Source: Erwinia sorbitola
Lineage (GTDB): Bacteria; Pseudomonadota; Gammaproteobacteria; Enterobacterales; Enterobacteriaceae
NCBI RefSeq assembly: GCF_009738185.1
Contig: NZ_CP046509.1
Location: 3,847,501-3,911,500, forward strand
DNA length: 64,000 nucleotides
Direction of reading: 5' to 3'
Part shown: positions 52,071-61,574 of the stretch, in pieces
Layout: each line of letters begins with the position of its first letter
How positions within the stretch are numbered: position 1 is the first letter of the stretch
Made by a program: the position numbers and the translations under genes
Notes under the pieces: model-generated
Told to the model about the DNA's origin: nothing
What the model saw: only the letters and a program-made list of their open reading frames with translations
Databases searched by the model: none

Positions 52071-52130
52071 GGGTCGGGCGTGCCCGACCCCTACGAAAAT
52101 CACCATCGTAGTGGCCGGGCATGCCCGGCC
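52071..52130. repeat. Pair of REP-like palindromes between rluA and djlA
   Basis: GGGTCGGGCGTGCCCGACCC (52071-52090, one central mismatch) followed by CCTACG...CGTAG and a second perfect 18-bp palindrome GGCCGGGCATGCCCGGCC (52113-52130). Same family as at 17860; here two units are arranged like a BIME between convergent genes. Confidence 0.8.
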
Positions 52131-52144
52131 AGCCAGCCTGATAG

Positions 52145-52966
52145 CTATTTAAAGCCTTTTTCGCGTTTGATCAGGTCGTAAGCCCCCTGAATCTCCTGCG
52201 CTTTTTGCTTCGCCATCTCCATCATTTCTGGCGGTAAACCTTTCGCTACCAGCTTATCCGGATGATGCTCGCTCATCAGCTTACGGTAGGCGCGTTTAAT
52301 GGTGGTGGCATCATCGCTGCTTTTCACCCCTAACACGCTACAGGCATCTTCCAGCGTTGGCCCACGCTGCGCTCCGGCAAACCCACCTTGTGACGACCCG
52401 CCATAATGGGCACCGCCGCCAAACTGCTGGCCGCTCTCCATCATGCGCAGGAACTGATCGAACTGCGCACGCGAAATGCCCAGCTCTTCAGCAATCACAT
52501 ACAGCACCTGGCGCTCGTTAGGATGCAGTGAACCGTCGGCAAACGCTGCCTGAATCTGAATTTCCAGAAACATACGGATCAGATCAAAACGACCAAAACA
52601 GGCGCTACGCAGTTCACGCAGTTTGTCGCGCAGGGGATAATCGCCCTGCTTTCCCTCACGGAAAGCGTGCTGTGCAGCGATGCGCCCATCACCATGCAGC
52701 TGCATACGATCCATCAGCTGTGTCGCCATCTGGATATCGGCGTCAGTAACACGGCCTTTTGATTTTGTCAGATGCCCCATCACCTGGAAGGTGGTGCGGA
52801 AAAACAGCGCCTGACGTGTCTGTTGATTCGCAAAATAGCCCTGACGGGCAGGCGAACGCGCTTTATCAATCAGGTGCCCGGCCAGCAGGCCAAAAACTAC
52901 ACCCCAAAAGCCCGCGCCGGACAATAAACCCAGCACAAGGCCCAAAACTTTTCCCCAATAGCGCAT
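52145..52966 (-). CDS. djlA: Membrane-anchored co-chaperone DjlA
   Basis: Type III J-domain protein in the inner membrane that stimulates DnaK. 273 aa (E. coli 271). One N-terminal helix rich in glycine (~5-31, GKVLGLVLGLLSGAGFWGVVFGLLAG), a TerB-like domain (~55-180), a Gly-rich linker, and a C-terminal J domain with HPD at 235-237. In E. coli its overproduction induces capsule genes via Rcs. Confidence 0.96.
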   Translation of the reverse strand: MRYWGKVLGLVLGLLSGAGFWGVVFGLLAGHLIDKARSPARQGYFANQQTRQALFFRTTFQVMGHLTKSKGRVTDADIQMATQLMDRMQLHGDGRIAAQHAFREGKQGDYPLRDKLRELRSACFGRFDLIRMFLEIQIQAAFADGSLHPNERQVLYVIAEELGISRAQFDQFLRMMESGQQFGGGAHYGGSSQGGFAGAQRGPTLEDACSVLGVKSSDDATTIKRAYRKLMSEHHPDKLVAKGLPPEMMEMAKQKAQEIQGAYDLIKREKGFK

Positions 52967-53081
52967 ATACTCCTCAATTCGCCATGCTGAAGGCTAGAAA
53001 TTGCATTATCATACCTGTCATTTATCTCACAGCCTATTGGTTCGCAGCCAAACCACCAGAAGTAGACCTGCCAATCTCCAA

Positions 53082-53117
53082 ATAATTCGAGCTGCACGCA
53101 GCCAGAAGTATGAAGCG
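53082..53117 (+). repeat. Internally deleted ERIC-like remnant upstream of lptD
   Basis: ATAATTCGAGCTGC then ACGCAGCCAGAAGTATGAAG joins what look like the left and right ends of an ERIC element (compare 45788-45912) with the middle missing. It lies between divergent djlA and lptD, ~110 bp before lptD. Confidence 0.5.
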
Positions 53118-53224
53118 ATAATATTAAAGATGCAGGGTATGACTAGCGGAATGCTTTTGAGTACGTTAGTCTCTGACCGTTTGTCGGCATGATGCCAGTG
53201 ATTACGGAATTCTCGATACCACGT

Positions 53225-55561
53225 ATGAATAAAAGACTACCTACGTTGCTGGCCACCTTGATTGGCACAGCACTCTACAGCCATCAAGGGCTGGCCGATG
53301 ACCTCGCATCCCAATGTATGCTCGGGGTGCCCAGTTACGACCGTCCTTTGGTGCAGGGAAAGGCCACCAACGAGCTACCCGTTACGATTGATGCCGATAA
53401 AGCCACGGGCAACTATCCGGAAAGCGGCGTTTTTACCGGTAATGTAGATATTCGTCAGGGCAACAGCCGCCTGCAATCTGATGAAGTCCAGCTCCATCAG
53501 AAAACGCTCGAAGGGCAGACTACGCCAACGCGTACCGTCGATGCACTGGGTAATGTGCACTACGATGACAACCAGGTCATTCTGAAAGGCCCGAAAGCCT
53601 GGTCAAACCTGAATACCAAAGACACTAACGTGTGGAACGGTAACTACCAGATGGTGGGTCGTCAGGGGCGCGGCGATGCGGATCAGATGAAACTGCGCGG
53701 AGAAAACCGCTATACCATTCTGGAAAACGGCTCGTTCACCTCGTGCCTGCCGGGTCAAAACAGCTGGAGCGTGGTGGGGTCTGAAATCATTCATGACCGC
53801 GACGAGCAGCTGGCTGAAATCTGGAATGCGCGATTTAAAATTGGCTCAGTGCCGGTATTCTACAGCCCGTACTTGCAGCTGCCGATAGGCGATAAGCGCC
53901 GTTCAGGTTTCCTGATCCCGAATGCAAAATACGGTAGTAAAAGCGGCTTCGAGTTTATGCTGCCGTACTACTGGAACATTGCACCGCAGGCCGATGCAAC
54001 TCTGACACCACACTATATCAGCCGCCGCGGCATGCAGTGGCAGAACGAATTCCGTTATCTGACGGGTGTCGGTGCCGGTCTGATGGAGTTCGATTATATG
54101 AACTCCGACAGTGTCTATAACGATAAACATCCGGAAGATAAAGATGCCAATCGCTGGCTGTTCTTCTGGCGTCATTCGGGCGTTTACGATCAGCACTGGC
54201 GCTTCAACGCTAACTATACCAAGGTCAGCGACCCGTACTACTTCACCGATCTTGATTCAGAGTACGGCTCAACCACCGATGGCTACGTAACGCAGAAATT
54301 CAGCATTGGCTACGCGGAAGAGAACTGGGATGCCACACTGTCGACTAAACAGTTCCAGATTTTCTCCACCAACGCCAATAACGATATCTATCGCGCCGAG
54401 CCACAGCTCGACCTTAACTACTACAAAAACGATCTCGGGCCGTTCGATGCTCATCTGTATGCGCAGGCAGTGAAATTCACCAACGTGAATGAAAATATGC
54501 CGGATGCTACGCGCCTGCATCTCGAACCGACCATTAACCTCCCGCTGTCCAATCGCTGGGGGAGTATCAATACTGAAGCCAAACTGCTGGCGACACATTA
54601 CGAACAGAACGACATCAATTACTACAATGAACGCAACAGCGACAACCAGTTGAAGAACTCGGTCAATCGTGTGATGCCGCAGTTTAAAGTCGATGGCAAA
54701 CTGGTATTTGACCGTGATATGGACTGGTCTCCGGGCTACACGCAAACGCTGGAACCGCGTATGCAGTATCTCTACACGCCTTATCGCGATCAGAGCGACA
54801 TCCGCGCCTACGACTCCACGCTGCTGCAAAGTGACTACACCGGCCTGTTCCGTGACCGTACTTATAGCGGCCTCGATCGTATCGCTTCGGCGAATCAGAT
54901 GACGACCGGTGTGACCACGCGAATTTATGATAACGATCTGGTTGAACGTTTTAATGCTTCCATTGGTCAAATCTACTCGTTCACCCCAGCTCGTACCGGG
55001 TTGAACTCAACTGATGATGACGATCGCGGTAGCCTGGTGTGGGCTGGTGATACTTACTGGAAGATCAGTGACCGTTGGGCAGCACGTGGTGGCCTGCAAT
55101 ATGACACCCGCCTGGATAACGTTTCACAGGGTAATGCCGTGCTGGAATGGCGTCGTGATGCCGATCGTATGGTGCAGTTAAACTACCGCTACACCAGCGA
55201 GGAGTATATTAAGCAGACGCTGACCCAGTACAACAACCCGCTGTACCAGAAAGGAATTTCGCAGATCGGTGCTACCGGCAGCTGGCCAATCGCCGACGCC
55301 TGGTCGGTGGTGGGTGCATGGTATTACGATACCAAAGCTAATCAGGCCGCCGATCAGCTGGTCGGAATCCAGTACAGCTCCTGTTGCTACGCGCTGCGTC
55401 TGGGTTACGAACGCAAAATTACCAGTTGGGAAGACGACAGAAGTAAGTACGACAATAAAATCTCGTTCAACATTGAACTGCGTGGCCTCAGCCCAAGCTA
55501 TGGCTTAGGCACCGGTCAAATGCTGCGTCAGGGCATCCTGCCTTATCAACGCGCTTTCTGA
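53225..55561 (+). CDS. lptD: LPS-assembly outer-membrane protein LptD
   Basis: Beta-barrel that, with LptE, inserts LPS in the outer leaflet. 778 aa (E. coli 784). Signal peptide (MNKRLPTLLATLIGTALYSHQGLA), N-terminal LptA-like jellyroll (~35-200), then the 26-strand barrel. The four cysteines of the E. coli disulfide pattern are kept: Cys31, one in SFTSCLPG, and the pair in SSCCYALR. ATG 53225 is placed at the signal peptide. First gene of the cluster with surA. Confidence 0.96.
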   Translation: MNKRLPTLLATLIGTALYSHQGLADDLASQCMLGVPSYDRPLVQGKATNELPVTIDADKATGNYPESGVFTGNVDIRQGNSRLQSDEVQLHQKTLEGQTTPTRTVDALGNVHYDDNQVILKGPKAWSNLNTKDTNVWNGNYQMVGRQGRGDADQMKLRGENRYTILENGSFTSCLPGQNSWSVVGSEIIHDRDEQLAEIWNARFKIGSVPVFYSPYLQLPIGDKRRSGFLIPNAKYGSKSGFEFMLPYYWNIAPQADATLTPHYISRRGMQWQNEFRYLTGVGAGLMEFDYMNSDSVYNDKHPEDKDANRWLFFWRHSGVYDQHWRFNANYTKVSDPYYFTDLDSEYGSTTDGYVTQKFSIGYAEENWDATLSTKQFQIFSTNANNDIYRAEPQLDLNYYKNDLGPFDAHLYAQAVKFTNVNENMPDATRLHLEPTINLPLSNRWGSINTEAKLLATHYEQNDINYYNERNSDNQLKNSVNRVMPQFKVDGKLVFDRDMDWSPGYTQTLEPRMQYLYTPYRDQSDIRAYDSTLLQSDYTGLFRDRTYSGLDRIASANQMTTGVTTRIYDNDLVERFNASIGQIYSFTPARTGLNSTDDDDRGSLVWAGDTYWKISDRWAARGGLQYDTRLDNVSQGNAVLEWRRDADRMVQLNYRYTSEEYIKQTLTQYNNPLYQKGISQIGATGSWPIADAWSVVGAWYYDTKANQAADQLVGIQYSSCCYALRLGYERKITSWEDDRSKYDNKISFNIELRGLSPSYGLGTGQMLRQGILPYQRAF

Positions 55562-55615
55562 TGTTGTAATGTTTGTTATGCAAACCCGCAGTGCGGATAG
55601 AAGAATGGAAAAAGT

Positions 55616-56911
55616 ATGAAGAACTGGAGAATGCTGATCCTCGGTGCAGCCCTGACAGCCAGCACTGCGTTCGCAGCCCCGCAAGTTGTTGATAAAGTTG
55701 CCGCTGTCGTGAATAACGGCGTAGTTTTAGAAAGTGACGTGGACGGCATGATGCAGTCCGTGAAAGGTCAGGCGCAGCAGGCAGGCCAGCAGCTGCCGGA
55801 TGACAAAACCCTGCGTCATCAGATCGTTGAACGTCTGGTAATGGACAATATTCTGTTGCAGATGGCAAAGCAGGCCGGTATTCAGGTCAGCGACGCGCAG
55901 TTAGACCAGGCAATTGCTAATATCGCTGCTCAAAACAAAATGAGTGTCGATCAGCTGCGTAGCCGTCTTGCTTACGACGGTCTGAACTATGCCACCTACC
56001 GCGAGCAGATCCGCAAAGAGATGCTCACCTCAGAAGTGCGTAATAACGAAGTGCGTCGTCGTGTCACCATTCTGCCGCAGGAAGTGGATCAGCTGGCGAC
56101 ACAGATGGCTTCACAGAATGATGCAGGAACTGAACTGAACCTCAGCCATATCCTGTTGCCGCTGCCGGAAAACCCTACGCAGCAGCAGGTTGACGATCAG
56201 GAGAGCCTGGCAAAACAGCTGACCGATGAAGCTAAAGGCGGCGCTGATTTCGGCAAACTGGCGATCACCTACTCTGCGGATCCGCAGGCGCTGAAAGGCG
56301 GGAACATGGGCTGGGGCCGTATTCAGGAGCTGCCATCGCTGTTTGCTCAGGCGCTGGTTACCGCGAAAAAAGGCGATATTATCGGCCCTATTCGCTCCGG
56401 TGTAGGTTTCCATATTCTGAAAGTGAACGATATGCGCGGTGACAACCAGAGCATTTCCGTTACCGAAGTACACGCTCGCCATATCCTGCTCAAGCCGTCA
56501 CCAATCATGACTGACGATCAGGCGCGCCAGAAATTGCAGGAAGTTGCTGCTGAAATTAAAAGCGGTAAGCTGACCTTTGCTGATGCAGCTAAACAGCTGT
56601 CGCAGGATCCTGGTTCAGCGAACCAGGGTGGCGATCTGGGCTGGAGCTCACCGGAAGTCTACGACCCTGCTTTCCGTGACGCGCTGCTGCGTCTGCAAAA
56701 AGGCCAGGTCAGCGGCCCGGTGCACTCTTCCTTTGGCTGGCACCTGATCCAGCTGTTAGATACCCGTAAGGTAGATAAGACCGATGCGGCGAAGAAAGAG
56801 CGTGCATACCGCCTGCTGTTTAACCGTAAATTCTCTGAAGAAGCACAAACCTGGATGCAGGAACAGCGTGCTGCTGCCTACGTGAAAATTCTGGATGCGA
56901 ATGCTCAGTAA
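55616..56911 (+). CDS. surA: Periplasmic chaperone and peptidyl-prolyl isomerase SurA
   Basis: Main chaperone escorting outer-membrane proteins, including LptD, to BamA. 431 aa (E. coli 428). Signal peptide ending TAFA-APQVVDKVAAVVNN, N-terminal chaperone domain, two parvulin domains (~175-275 with LSHILLPLP..., and ~285-385 with VHARHILLKPSP...), and a C-terminal helix. GGAAAAAG precedes the ATG. 54 bp after lptD. Confidence 0.97.
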   Translation: MKNWRMLILGAALTASTAFAAPQVVDKVAAVVNNGVVLESDVDGMMQSVKGQAQQAGQQLPDDKTLRHQIVERLVMDNILLQMAKQAGIQVSDAQLDQAIANIAAQNKMSVDQLRSRLAYDGLNYATYREQIRKEMLTSEVRNNEVRRRVTILPQEVDQLATQMASQNDAGTELNLSHILLPLPENPTQQQVDDQESLAKQLTDEAKGGADFGKLAITYSADPQALKGGNMGWGRIQELPSLFAQALVTAKKGDIIGPIRSGVGFHILKVNDMRGDNQSISVTEVHARHILLKPSPIMTDDQARQKLQEVAAEIKSGKLTFADAAKQLSQDPGSANQGGDLGWSSPEVYDPAFRDALLRLQKGQVSGPVHSSFGWHLIQLLDTRKVDKTDAAKKERAYRLLFNRKFSEEAQTWMQEQRAAAYVKILDANAQ

Positions 56912-57893
56912 TCAACGTGTGGTGATCACTCCCGGCGAACCCGCCGGGATTGGTCCCGATTTAATCGTTCAGCTGGCACAGGAAAACTGGCCCGTTGAAC
57001 TGGTTGTCTGTGCTGACCCTGAGCTGCTGCGCACCCGCGCGGCAGCTTTGCATTTACCCCTGACCCTGCGCGAGTACCTGCCGGGAAGTCTGGCCCAGCC
57101 GCAACAGGCGGGCACGCTTACGGTGTTGCCAGTGCGGCTGTCGCAGCCAGTGGTTGCAGGTGAGCTGTGCGTGGATAACGGTCACTATGTGCTGGCGACC
57201 CTCGCCCGTGCCTGTGACGGCTGTCTGAGCGGCGAATTTGCGGCACTGATTACCGGGCCGGTACACAAGGGCGTAATTAACGATGCCGGTATCCCGTTTA
57301 GCGGGCATACCGAGTTCTTCGCCGAGCGTGCCGCCTGTGACCGCGTGGTGATGATGCTGGCAACGGAGGAGCTGCGCGTTGCGCTGGCGACTACCCACCT
57401 GCCGCTCAAGGATGTTGCCGCCGCGATTACCCGTGAGACTCTTCACGAGGTGATCACTATTTTGCACAGCGATCTGCAAAGCAAGTTTGGCCGTTCTGCA
57501 CCGCATATCTTTGTCTGCGGTCTGAATCCGCATGCGGGCGAAGGCGGTCATATGGGCCGTGAAGAGATCGATGTGATTATTCCAGCGCTGGATGAGCTAC
57601 GACTGCGTGGAATGCAGCTTACCGGCCCGCTGCCTGCGGATACGCTGTTCCAGCCCAAATATCTGCAACATGCCGATGCGGTGCTGGCGATGTATCACGA
57701 TCAGGGGCTTCCGGTGCTAAAATATCAGGGCTTTGGTCGGGCGGTGAATATCACCCTCGGTCTGCCATTTATCCGCACGTCTGTTGACCACGGCACAGCG
57801 CTTGAGCTGGCTGGAAGCGGTCAGGCTGATGCGGGCAGCTTCAAGACGGCGCTTAACCTCGCCATTACCATGATTAAGAGCAGTAATGAATAG
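56901..57893 (+). CDS. pdxA: 4-hydroxythreonine-4-phosphate dehydrogenase
   Basis: NAD-dependent step of pyridoxal phosphate synthesis. 330 aa from ATG 56901 (MLSNQRVVITPGEPAGIGPD; E. coli 329); ATG 56895 is two codons longer and cannot be ruled out. Metal/substrate motifs: GHTEFFAERA, GLNPHAGEGGHMGREEIDVI, MYHDQGLPVLKYQGFGRAVNITLGLPFIRTSVDHGTA. Its 5' end overlaps surA by 11 bp. Confidence 0.96.
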   Translation: MLSNQRVVITPGEPAGIGPDLIVQLAQENWPVELVVCADPELLRTRAAALHLPLTLREYLPGSLAQPQQAGTLTVLPVRLSQPVVAGELCVDNGHYVLATLARACDGCLSGEFAALITGPVHKGVINDAGIPFSGHTEFFAERAACDRVVMMLATEELRVALATTHLPLKDVAAAITRETLHEVITILHSDLQSKFGRSAPHIFVCGLNPHAGEGGHMGREEIDVIIPALDELRLRGMQLTGPLPADTLFQPKYLQHADAVLAMYHDQGLPVLKYQGFGRAVNITLGLPFIRTSVDHGTALELAGSGQADAGSFKTALNLAITMIKSSNE

Positions 57894-58707
57894 TCGCGTT
57901 CACCAGGGCCACTTCGCCCGCAAACGTTTTGGACAGAACTTCCTTAACGATCAGTATATTATCGAAAGCATTGTCAACGCTATCCACCCGCAGAAGGGTG
58001 AGGTTGTTGTCGAAATCGGCCCAGGCCTTGCCGCTCTTACTGAGCCGGTAGGAGAGCGTCTGGACGCCATGACGGTGATTGAAATTGACCGCGATCTTGC
58101 TGCGCGTCTGCAAACTCATCCGTTCCTTGGCCCTAAACTGACCATCTTCCAACAGGATGCGATGGCGTTTGACTTTGCCGCTTACGCGCAGGAAAAAGGC
58201 CAGAAGTTACGTGTCTTCGGCAATCTGCCGTATAACATCTCCACCCCCCTGATGTTCCACCTGTTCAGCTATACGGGTGCGATTCAGGACATGCATTTTA
58301 TGTTGCAAAAAGAGGTGGTTAACCGTCTGGTTGCCGGGCCTGGCAGCAAAGCCTATGGCCGCCTCACCGTGATGGCACAGTACTATTGCCAGGTGATCCC
58401 GGTGCTGGAAGTTCCACCAGAATCCTTTACCCCGGCGCCGAAAGTCGACTCTGCCGTGGTGCGTCTGATGCCTTATGCACAGATCCCGCACCCGGTGGAA
58501 GATATTCGCGCCCTGAGCCGCATCACCACTGAAGCCTTCGGTAAACGCCGTAAAACTCTGCGTAACAGCCTCGGCCATCTGTTCTCTGCTGAAGCTCTGG
58601 TGGAAATGGAGATCGACCCGACGTTGCGCGCCGAGAATATCAGCGTGGCACAATATTGCCGCATGGCGAACTGGTTGACTGCGCACCCTCAGCCGCAGGA
58701 GAACTAA
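57886..58707 (+). CDS. rsmA: 16S rRNA dimethyladenosine transferase RsmA
   Basis: Dimethylates A1518 and A1519 in the 3' hairpin of 16S rRNA (KsgA); target of kasugamycin resistance. 273 aa as in E. coli. RKRFGQNFLNDQYIIESIV, SAM motif EIGPGLAALTEPV, the catalytic NLPYNISTPLMFHL, and C-domain TTEAFGKRRKTLRNSL. Overlaps pdxA by 8 bp. Confidence 0.98.
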   Translation: MNSRVHQGHFARKRFGQNFLNDQYIIESIVNAIHPQKGEVVVEIGPGLAALTEPVGERLDAMTVIEIDRDLAARLQTHPFLGPKLTIFQQDAMAFDFAAYAQEKGQKLRVFGNLPYNISTPLMFHLFSYTGAIQDMHFMLQKEVVNRLVAGPGSKAYGRLTVMAQYYCQVIPVLEVPPESFTPAPKVDSAVVRLMPYAQIPHPVEDIRALSRITTEAFGKRRKTLRNSLGHLFSAEALVEMEIDPTLRAENISVAQYCRMANWLTAHPQPQEN

Positions 58708-58709
58708 GT

Positions 58710-59087
58710 ATGGCCGATACGCCCAAGGTCTGCGTTCAGGTACAGAGCGCCTATATTGCGTCACACTCTGCACCCGAAGAAGCACGTTATGTGTTTGCTT
58801 ATACCATCACTATTCGTAATCTTGGACGTACCCCGGTTCAGCTTATTGGCCGTTACTGGTTAATCACCAACGGTAACGGTCATGAAACCGAAGTACAGGG
58901 CGAAGGCGTGGTCGGCGAACAGCCCCACATTGAGCCCGGCGAAGAGTTTCAGTATACCAGCGGGGCCGTTCTTGAAACCCCGATGGGCACCATGCAAGGT
59001 CACTATGAGATGCTCGATGCCAGCGGCGAACCCTTTACCGTTGATATTCCAGTGTTTCGCCTGGCGATCGCCACCCATATTCACTAA
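58710..59087 (+). CDS. apaG: ApaG domain protein
   Basis: 125-aa immunoglobulin-like beta protein of unknown exact role, co-transcribed with apaH. It starts MADTPKVCVQVQSAYIASHSAPEEARYVFAYTITI and contains the family motif GEGVVGEQPHIEPGEEFQYTSG. GCAGGAG precedes the ATG. Two bp separate it from rsmA, 15 bp from apaH. Confidence 0.96.
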   Translation: MADTPKVCVQVQSAYIASHSAPEEARYVFAYTITIRNLGRTPVQLIGRYWLITNGNGHETEVQGEGVVGEQPHIEPGEEFQYTSGAVLETPMGTMQGHYEMLDASGEPFTVDIPVFRLAIATHIH

Positions 59088-59102
59088 TCCGGCCTTTTTA
59101 GC

Positions 59103-59930
59103 ATGAGCACTTACTTAATCGGTGATGTCCACGGTTGCTATGACGAATTGCGATCGCTTCTAAACCAGGTGCAGTTTGATCCTGATGCCGACCAGCTATG
59201 GCTGACCGGAGATCTGGTGGCTCGCGGGCCTGACTCACTTGAAGTTCTGCGCTATGTTCGCTCGCTGGGCGACAGCGTGAAGCTGGTTCTGGGCAACCAT
59301 GACCTGCATCTGCTGGCGGTCTATGCCGGTATCAGCCGCAACAAACCCAAGGATCAGATCACTCCCTTGCTGGAAGCTGAGGACGCTGACGATCTGATTA
59401 ACTGGCTGCGCCGCCAGCCATTATTACAGGTAGACGACGAAAAAAAGCTGGTAATGGCCCACGCCGGGATCACCCCGCAGTGGGATATCGAAACGGCAAA
59501 AAGCTGTGCGCGTGAAGTAGAATCGGTTTTGAGCAGCGATACCTATCCGCTGTTTCTTAATGCCATGTACGGCGATATGCCTAACAACTGGTCGCCGGAA
59601 CTGAGCGGTCTGGCGCGGCTGCGTTTTAGCACCAATGCCCTGACGCGTATGCGTTTTTGCTTTCCCAACGGTCAGCTGGATATGATCGCGAAAGAGGCAC
59701 CTGACAGCGCACCGCCGCCGTTAAAGCCATGGTTTACCATCTCCGGACCGGTCTCACGTGAGTATACAATTGTGTTTGGTCACTGGGCATCGCTGGAAGG
59801 AAAAGGCACACCGGAAGGGATTATTGCCCTGGACACCGGCTGCTGCTGGGGTGGCACATTAACCATGCTGCGCTGGGAAGATAAACGTAAGTTTGTCCAG
59901 GTCTCTAACCGCAAAAACGAAATAGGGTAA
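59103..59930 (+). CDS. apaH: Diadenosine tetraphosphatase ApaH
   Basis: Splits Ap4A symmetrically to two ADP and can remove Np4 caps from RNA. 275 aa (E. coli 280). PPP-family metallophosphatase motifs in order: GDVHGCYDEL (N-terminus), GDLVARGPDS, GNHDLHLL, AHAGI and FGHWASLEG. Last gene of the lptD-surA-pdxA-rsmA-apaGH run. Confidence 0.97.
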   Translation: MSTYLIGDVHGCYDELRSLLNQVQFDPDADQLWLTGDLVARGPDSLEVLRYVRSLGDSVKLVLGNHDLHLLAVYAGISRNKPKDQITPLLEAEDADDLINWLRRQPLLQVDDEKKLVMAHAGITPQWDIETAKSCAREVESVLSSDTYPLFLNAMYGDMPNNWSPELSGLARLRFSTNALTRMRFCFPNGQLDMIAKEAPDSAPPPLKPWFTISGPVSREYTIVFGHWASLEGKGTPEGIIALDTGCCWGGTLTMLRWEDKRKFVQVSNRKNEIG

Positions 59931-59942
59931 ACCATTACCTGT

Positions 59943-59966
59943 ACGGGTCGGGCACACCCGACCCGT
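59943..59966. repeat. REP-like palindrome between apaH and folA
   Basis: GGGTCGGGCACACCCGACCC (59945-59964) extended to a 10-bp stem ACGGGTCGGG/CCCGACCCGT with CACA loop, followed by ATTTCTC. It sits between convergent apaH and folA and could also end both transcripts. Confidence 0.75.
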
Positions 59967-59996
59967 ATTTCTCGGCATACCCGAACAGGATTTCGA

Positions 59997-60476
59997 TTAA
60001 CGACGGTCTAAGATCTCAAAGCAAAAGCTGTGTGAGTTTTTGTCATCCGCATCATGGAATTCACTGAAGGTTGACTGCCACTCGTCAGGCTCGTAGTCAG
60101 GGAAATGTGTATCCCCTTCCACTTCCGCATCAATATGTGTCAGATAGAGACGGTCAGCGCGCGCCAGCAGCTGCTCGTAAACTCGCCCGCCGCCAATCAC
60201 CATCAGCTCTTCAACCTCACCGGCAACTTTTAGCGCTTCGTCAATAGAGGTTACCCATGTCACGCCCTCGGCATCGCCCGGACGGCTGCTGATAACAATA
60301 TTCAGGCGACCAGGCAGCGGACGGCCGATAGATTCCCAGGTGCGGCGCCCCATAATTACAGGTTTGTTCAGGGTATGCTTTTTAAACCACGCCAGGTCGG
60401 CCGGTAAATGCCACGGCATGGCATTTTCCATCCCAATCACGCGGTCGGCCGCAAGGGCCGCAATCAGGCTAATCAT
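59997..60476 (-). CDS. folA: Dihydrofolate reductase
   Basis: NADPH-dependent reduction of dihydrofolate, the trimethoprim target. 159 aa as in E. coli from the second of two adjacent ATG codons (60476; the first is 60479). MISLIAALAADRVIGMENAMPWHLPADLAWFK contains the Met20 loop and Asp27; then KPVIMGRRTWESIG and VIGGGRVYEQ of the cofactor site. No acquired-type features. Confidence 0.97.
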   Translation of the reverse strand: MISLIAALAADRVIGMENAMPWHLPADLAWFKKHTLNKPVIMGRRTWESIGRPLPGRLNIVISSRPGDAEGVTWVTSIDEALKVAGEVEELMVIGGGRVYEQLLARADRLYLTHIDAEVEGDTHFPDYEPDEWQSTFSEFHDADDKNSHSFCFEILDRR

Positions 60477-60666
60477 CATATAAACTCATTGGGGTAAAAT
60501 TGGCGCCATCATACGTAAAGGCGAAACTTTCGTCGATAGGTAAGCGGAGGATATTCAGTAAAGGTTTTACAGGTTATCGGTTGCGTCACCTTCCGCCTGT
60601 TTTTCCCCCACATTAAAGCGGCAGTCATGATAGAATCCGCGGCTCGTTCAGCTACAGACCTTCGCT

Positions 60667-61281
60667 ATGTTAGAAACCAGCTTATTTGTCGCCACCATCG
60701 CGGCACTCGGGATGCTCTCCCCCGGCCCTGACTTTTTTCTGATTATCAAAAACGCCGCGCGTTATCGTCGCAGCGCAGCCATGATGACCGCAATGGGCGT
60801 GAATTTCGCCGTTGCCACTCATATGGCTTACTGTGTTGCCGGGCTGGCGGTGGTGATCACCACTACGCCTTGGCTGTTTATGCTGCTGAAATATGCCGGT
60901 GCCGGTTACCTGATCTACATCGGTATTCAGGCTCTGCGCTCCCGTGGCAACAGCAAAATGGATCTCAGCAACGTTGCTCCTGAGAACACTTCGCTGAAAA
61001 AAGCTTTTCTCCAGGGCTATCTGTGCAACCTGCTGAATCCTAAAGCCACGCTGTTTTTCCTGTCGATCTTCACCCAGGTGTTGAACGTGAATTCTAACGT
61101 GCATGAGAAACTGCTGTATGCCGGTATTATCCTCGGTCTGTCGACCTTGTGGTGGCCGCTGCTGGTCGTGCTGATCCAGAGCGCCCCGGTGCGCCGTGGC
61201 CTGGCAAAAGCCCAGCGTATCGTTGATAAGCTGCTGGGCGGCGTATTAATTGCGCTGGGGATCAAGGTAGCCCTGTCGTAA
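60667..61281 (+). CDS. LysE/RhtB-family amino acid exporter
   Basis: Inner-membrane transporter of the LysE/RhtB superfamily, 204 aa with six predicted helices. N-terminal signature GMLSPGPDFFLIIKNAARYRRSAAMMTAMGVNFAV, then LLKYAGAGYLIYIGIQALRS and LQGYLCNLLNPKATLFFLSIFTQVL. These proteins export amino acids or derivatives; the substrate here cannot be told. It is divergent from folA and not present at this position in E. coli. Confidence 0.88.
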   Translation: MLETSLFVATIAALGMLSPGPDFFLIIKNAARYRRSAAMMTAMGVNFAVATHMAYCVAGLAVVITTTPWLFMLLKYAGAGYLIYIGIQALRSRGNSKMDLSNVAPENTSLKKAFLQGYLCNLLNPKATLFFLSIFTQVLNVNSNVHEKLLYAGIILGLSTLWWPLLVVLIQSAPVRRGLAKAQRIVDKLLGGVLIALGIKVALS

Positions 61282-61322
61282 GGGTCAGACACGCCTGATC
61301 CAGGGCGGGCCATGGTCCGCCC
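61282..61322. repeat. REP-like palindromes downstream of the LysE-family gene
   Basis: GGGTCAGACACGCCTGATCC (61282-61301, degenerate) and GGGCGGGCCATGGTCCGCCC (61303-61322, one mismatched pair) followed by CTAC. Both have the size and the CCCTAC flank of the family seen at 17860-17879. Confidence 0.65.
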
Positions 61323-61574
61323 CTACAAACACTCCCGCCTCCCTCAAACCGCATTAACACTCCACTTCAATGTTTTCCCCCACCTGAGTATCTCCAACAG
61401 TGCAGATTTGCGCGGCCTTAGGCAAAATTTCACCCGCAGCAGGACATAACGGGAGTAAGCCCGCTGAATTACTGCGTGGGGTAACATGATTGTTGATTTT
61501 TGAGAGCTGCAAGCAATAGATTCCGACATTGCCAGATATCAGTTGATATCTCTCACTCAATAAGGATGTTAAAA

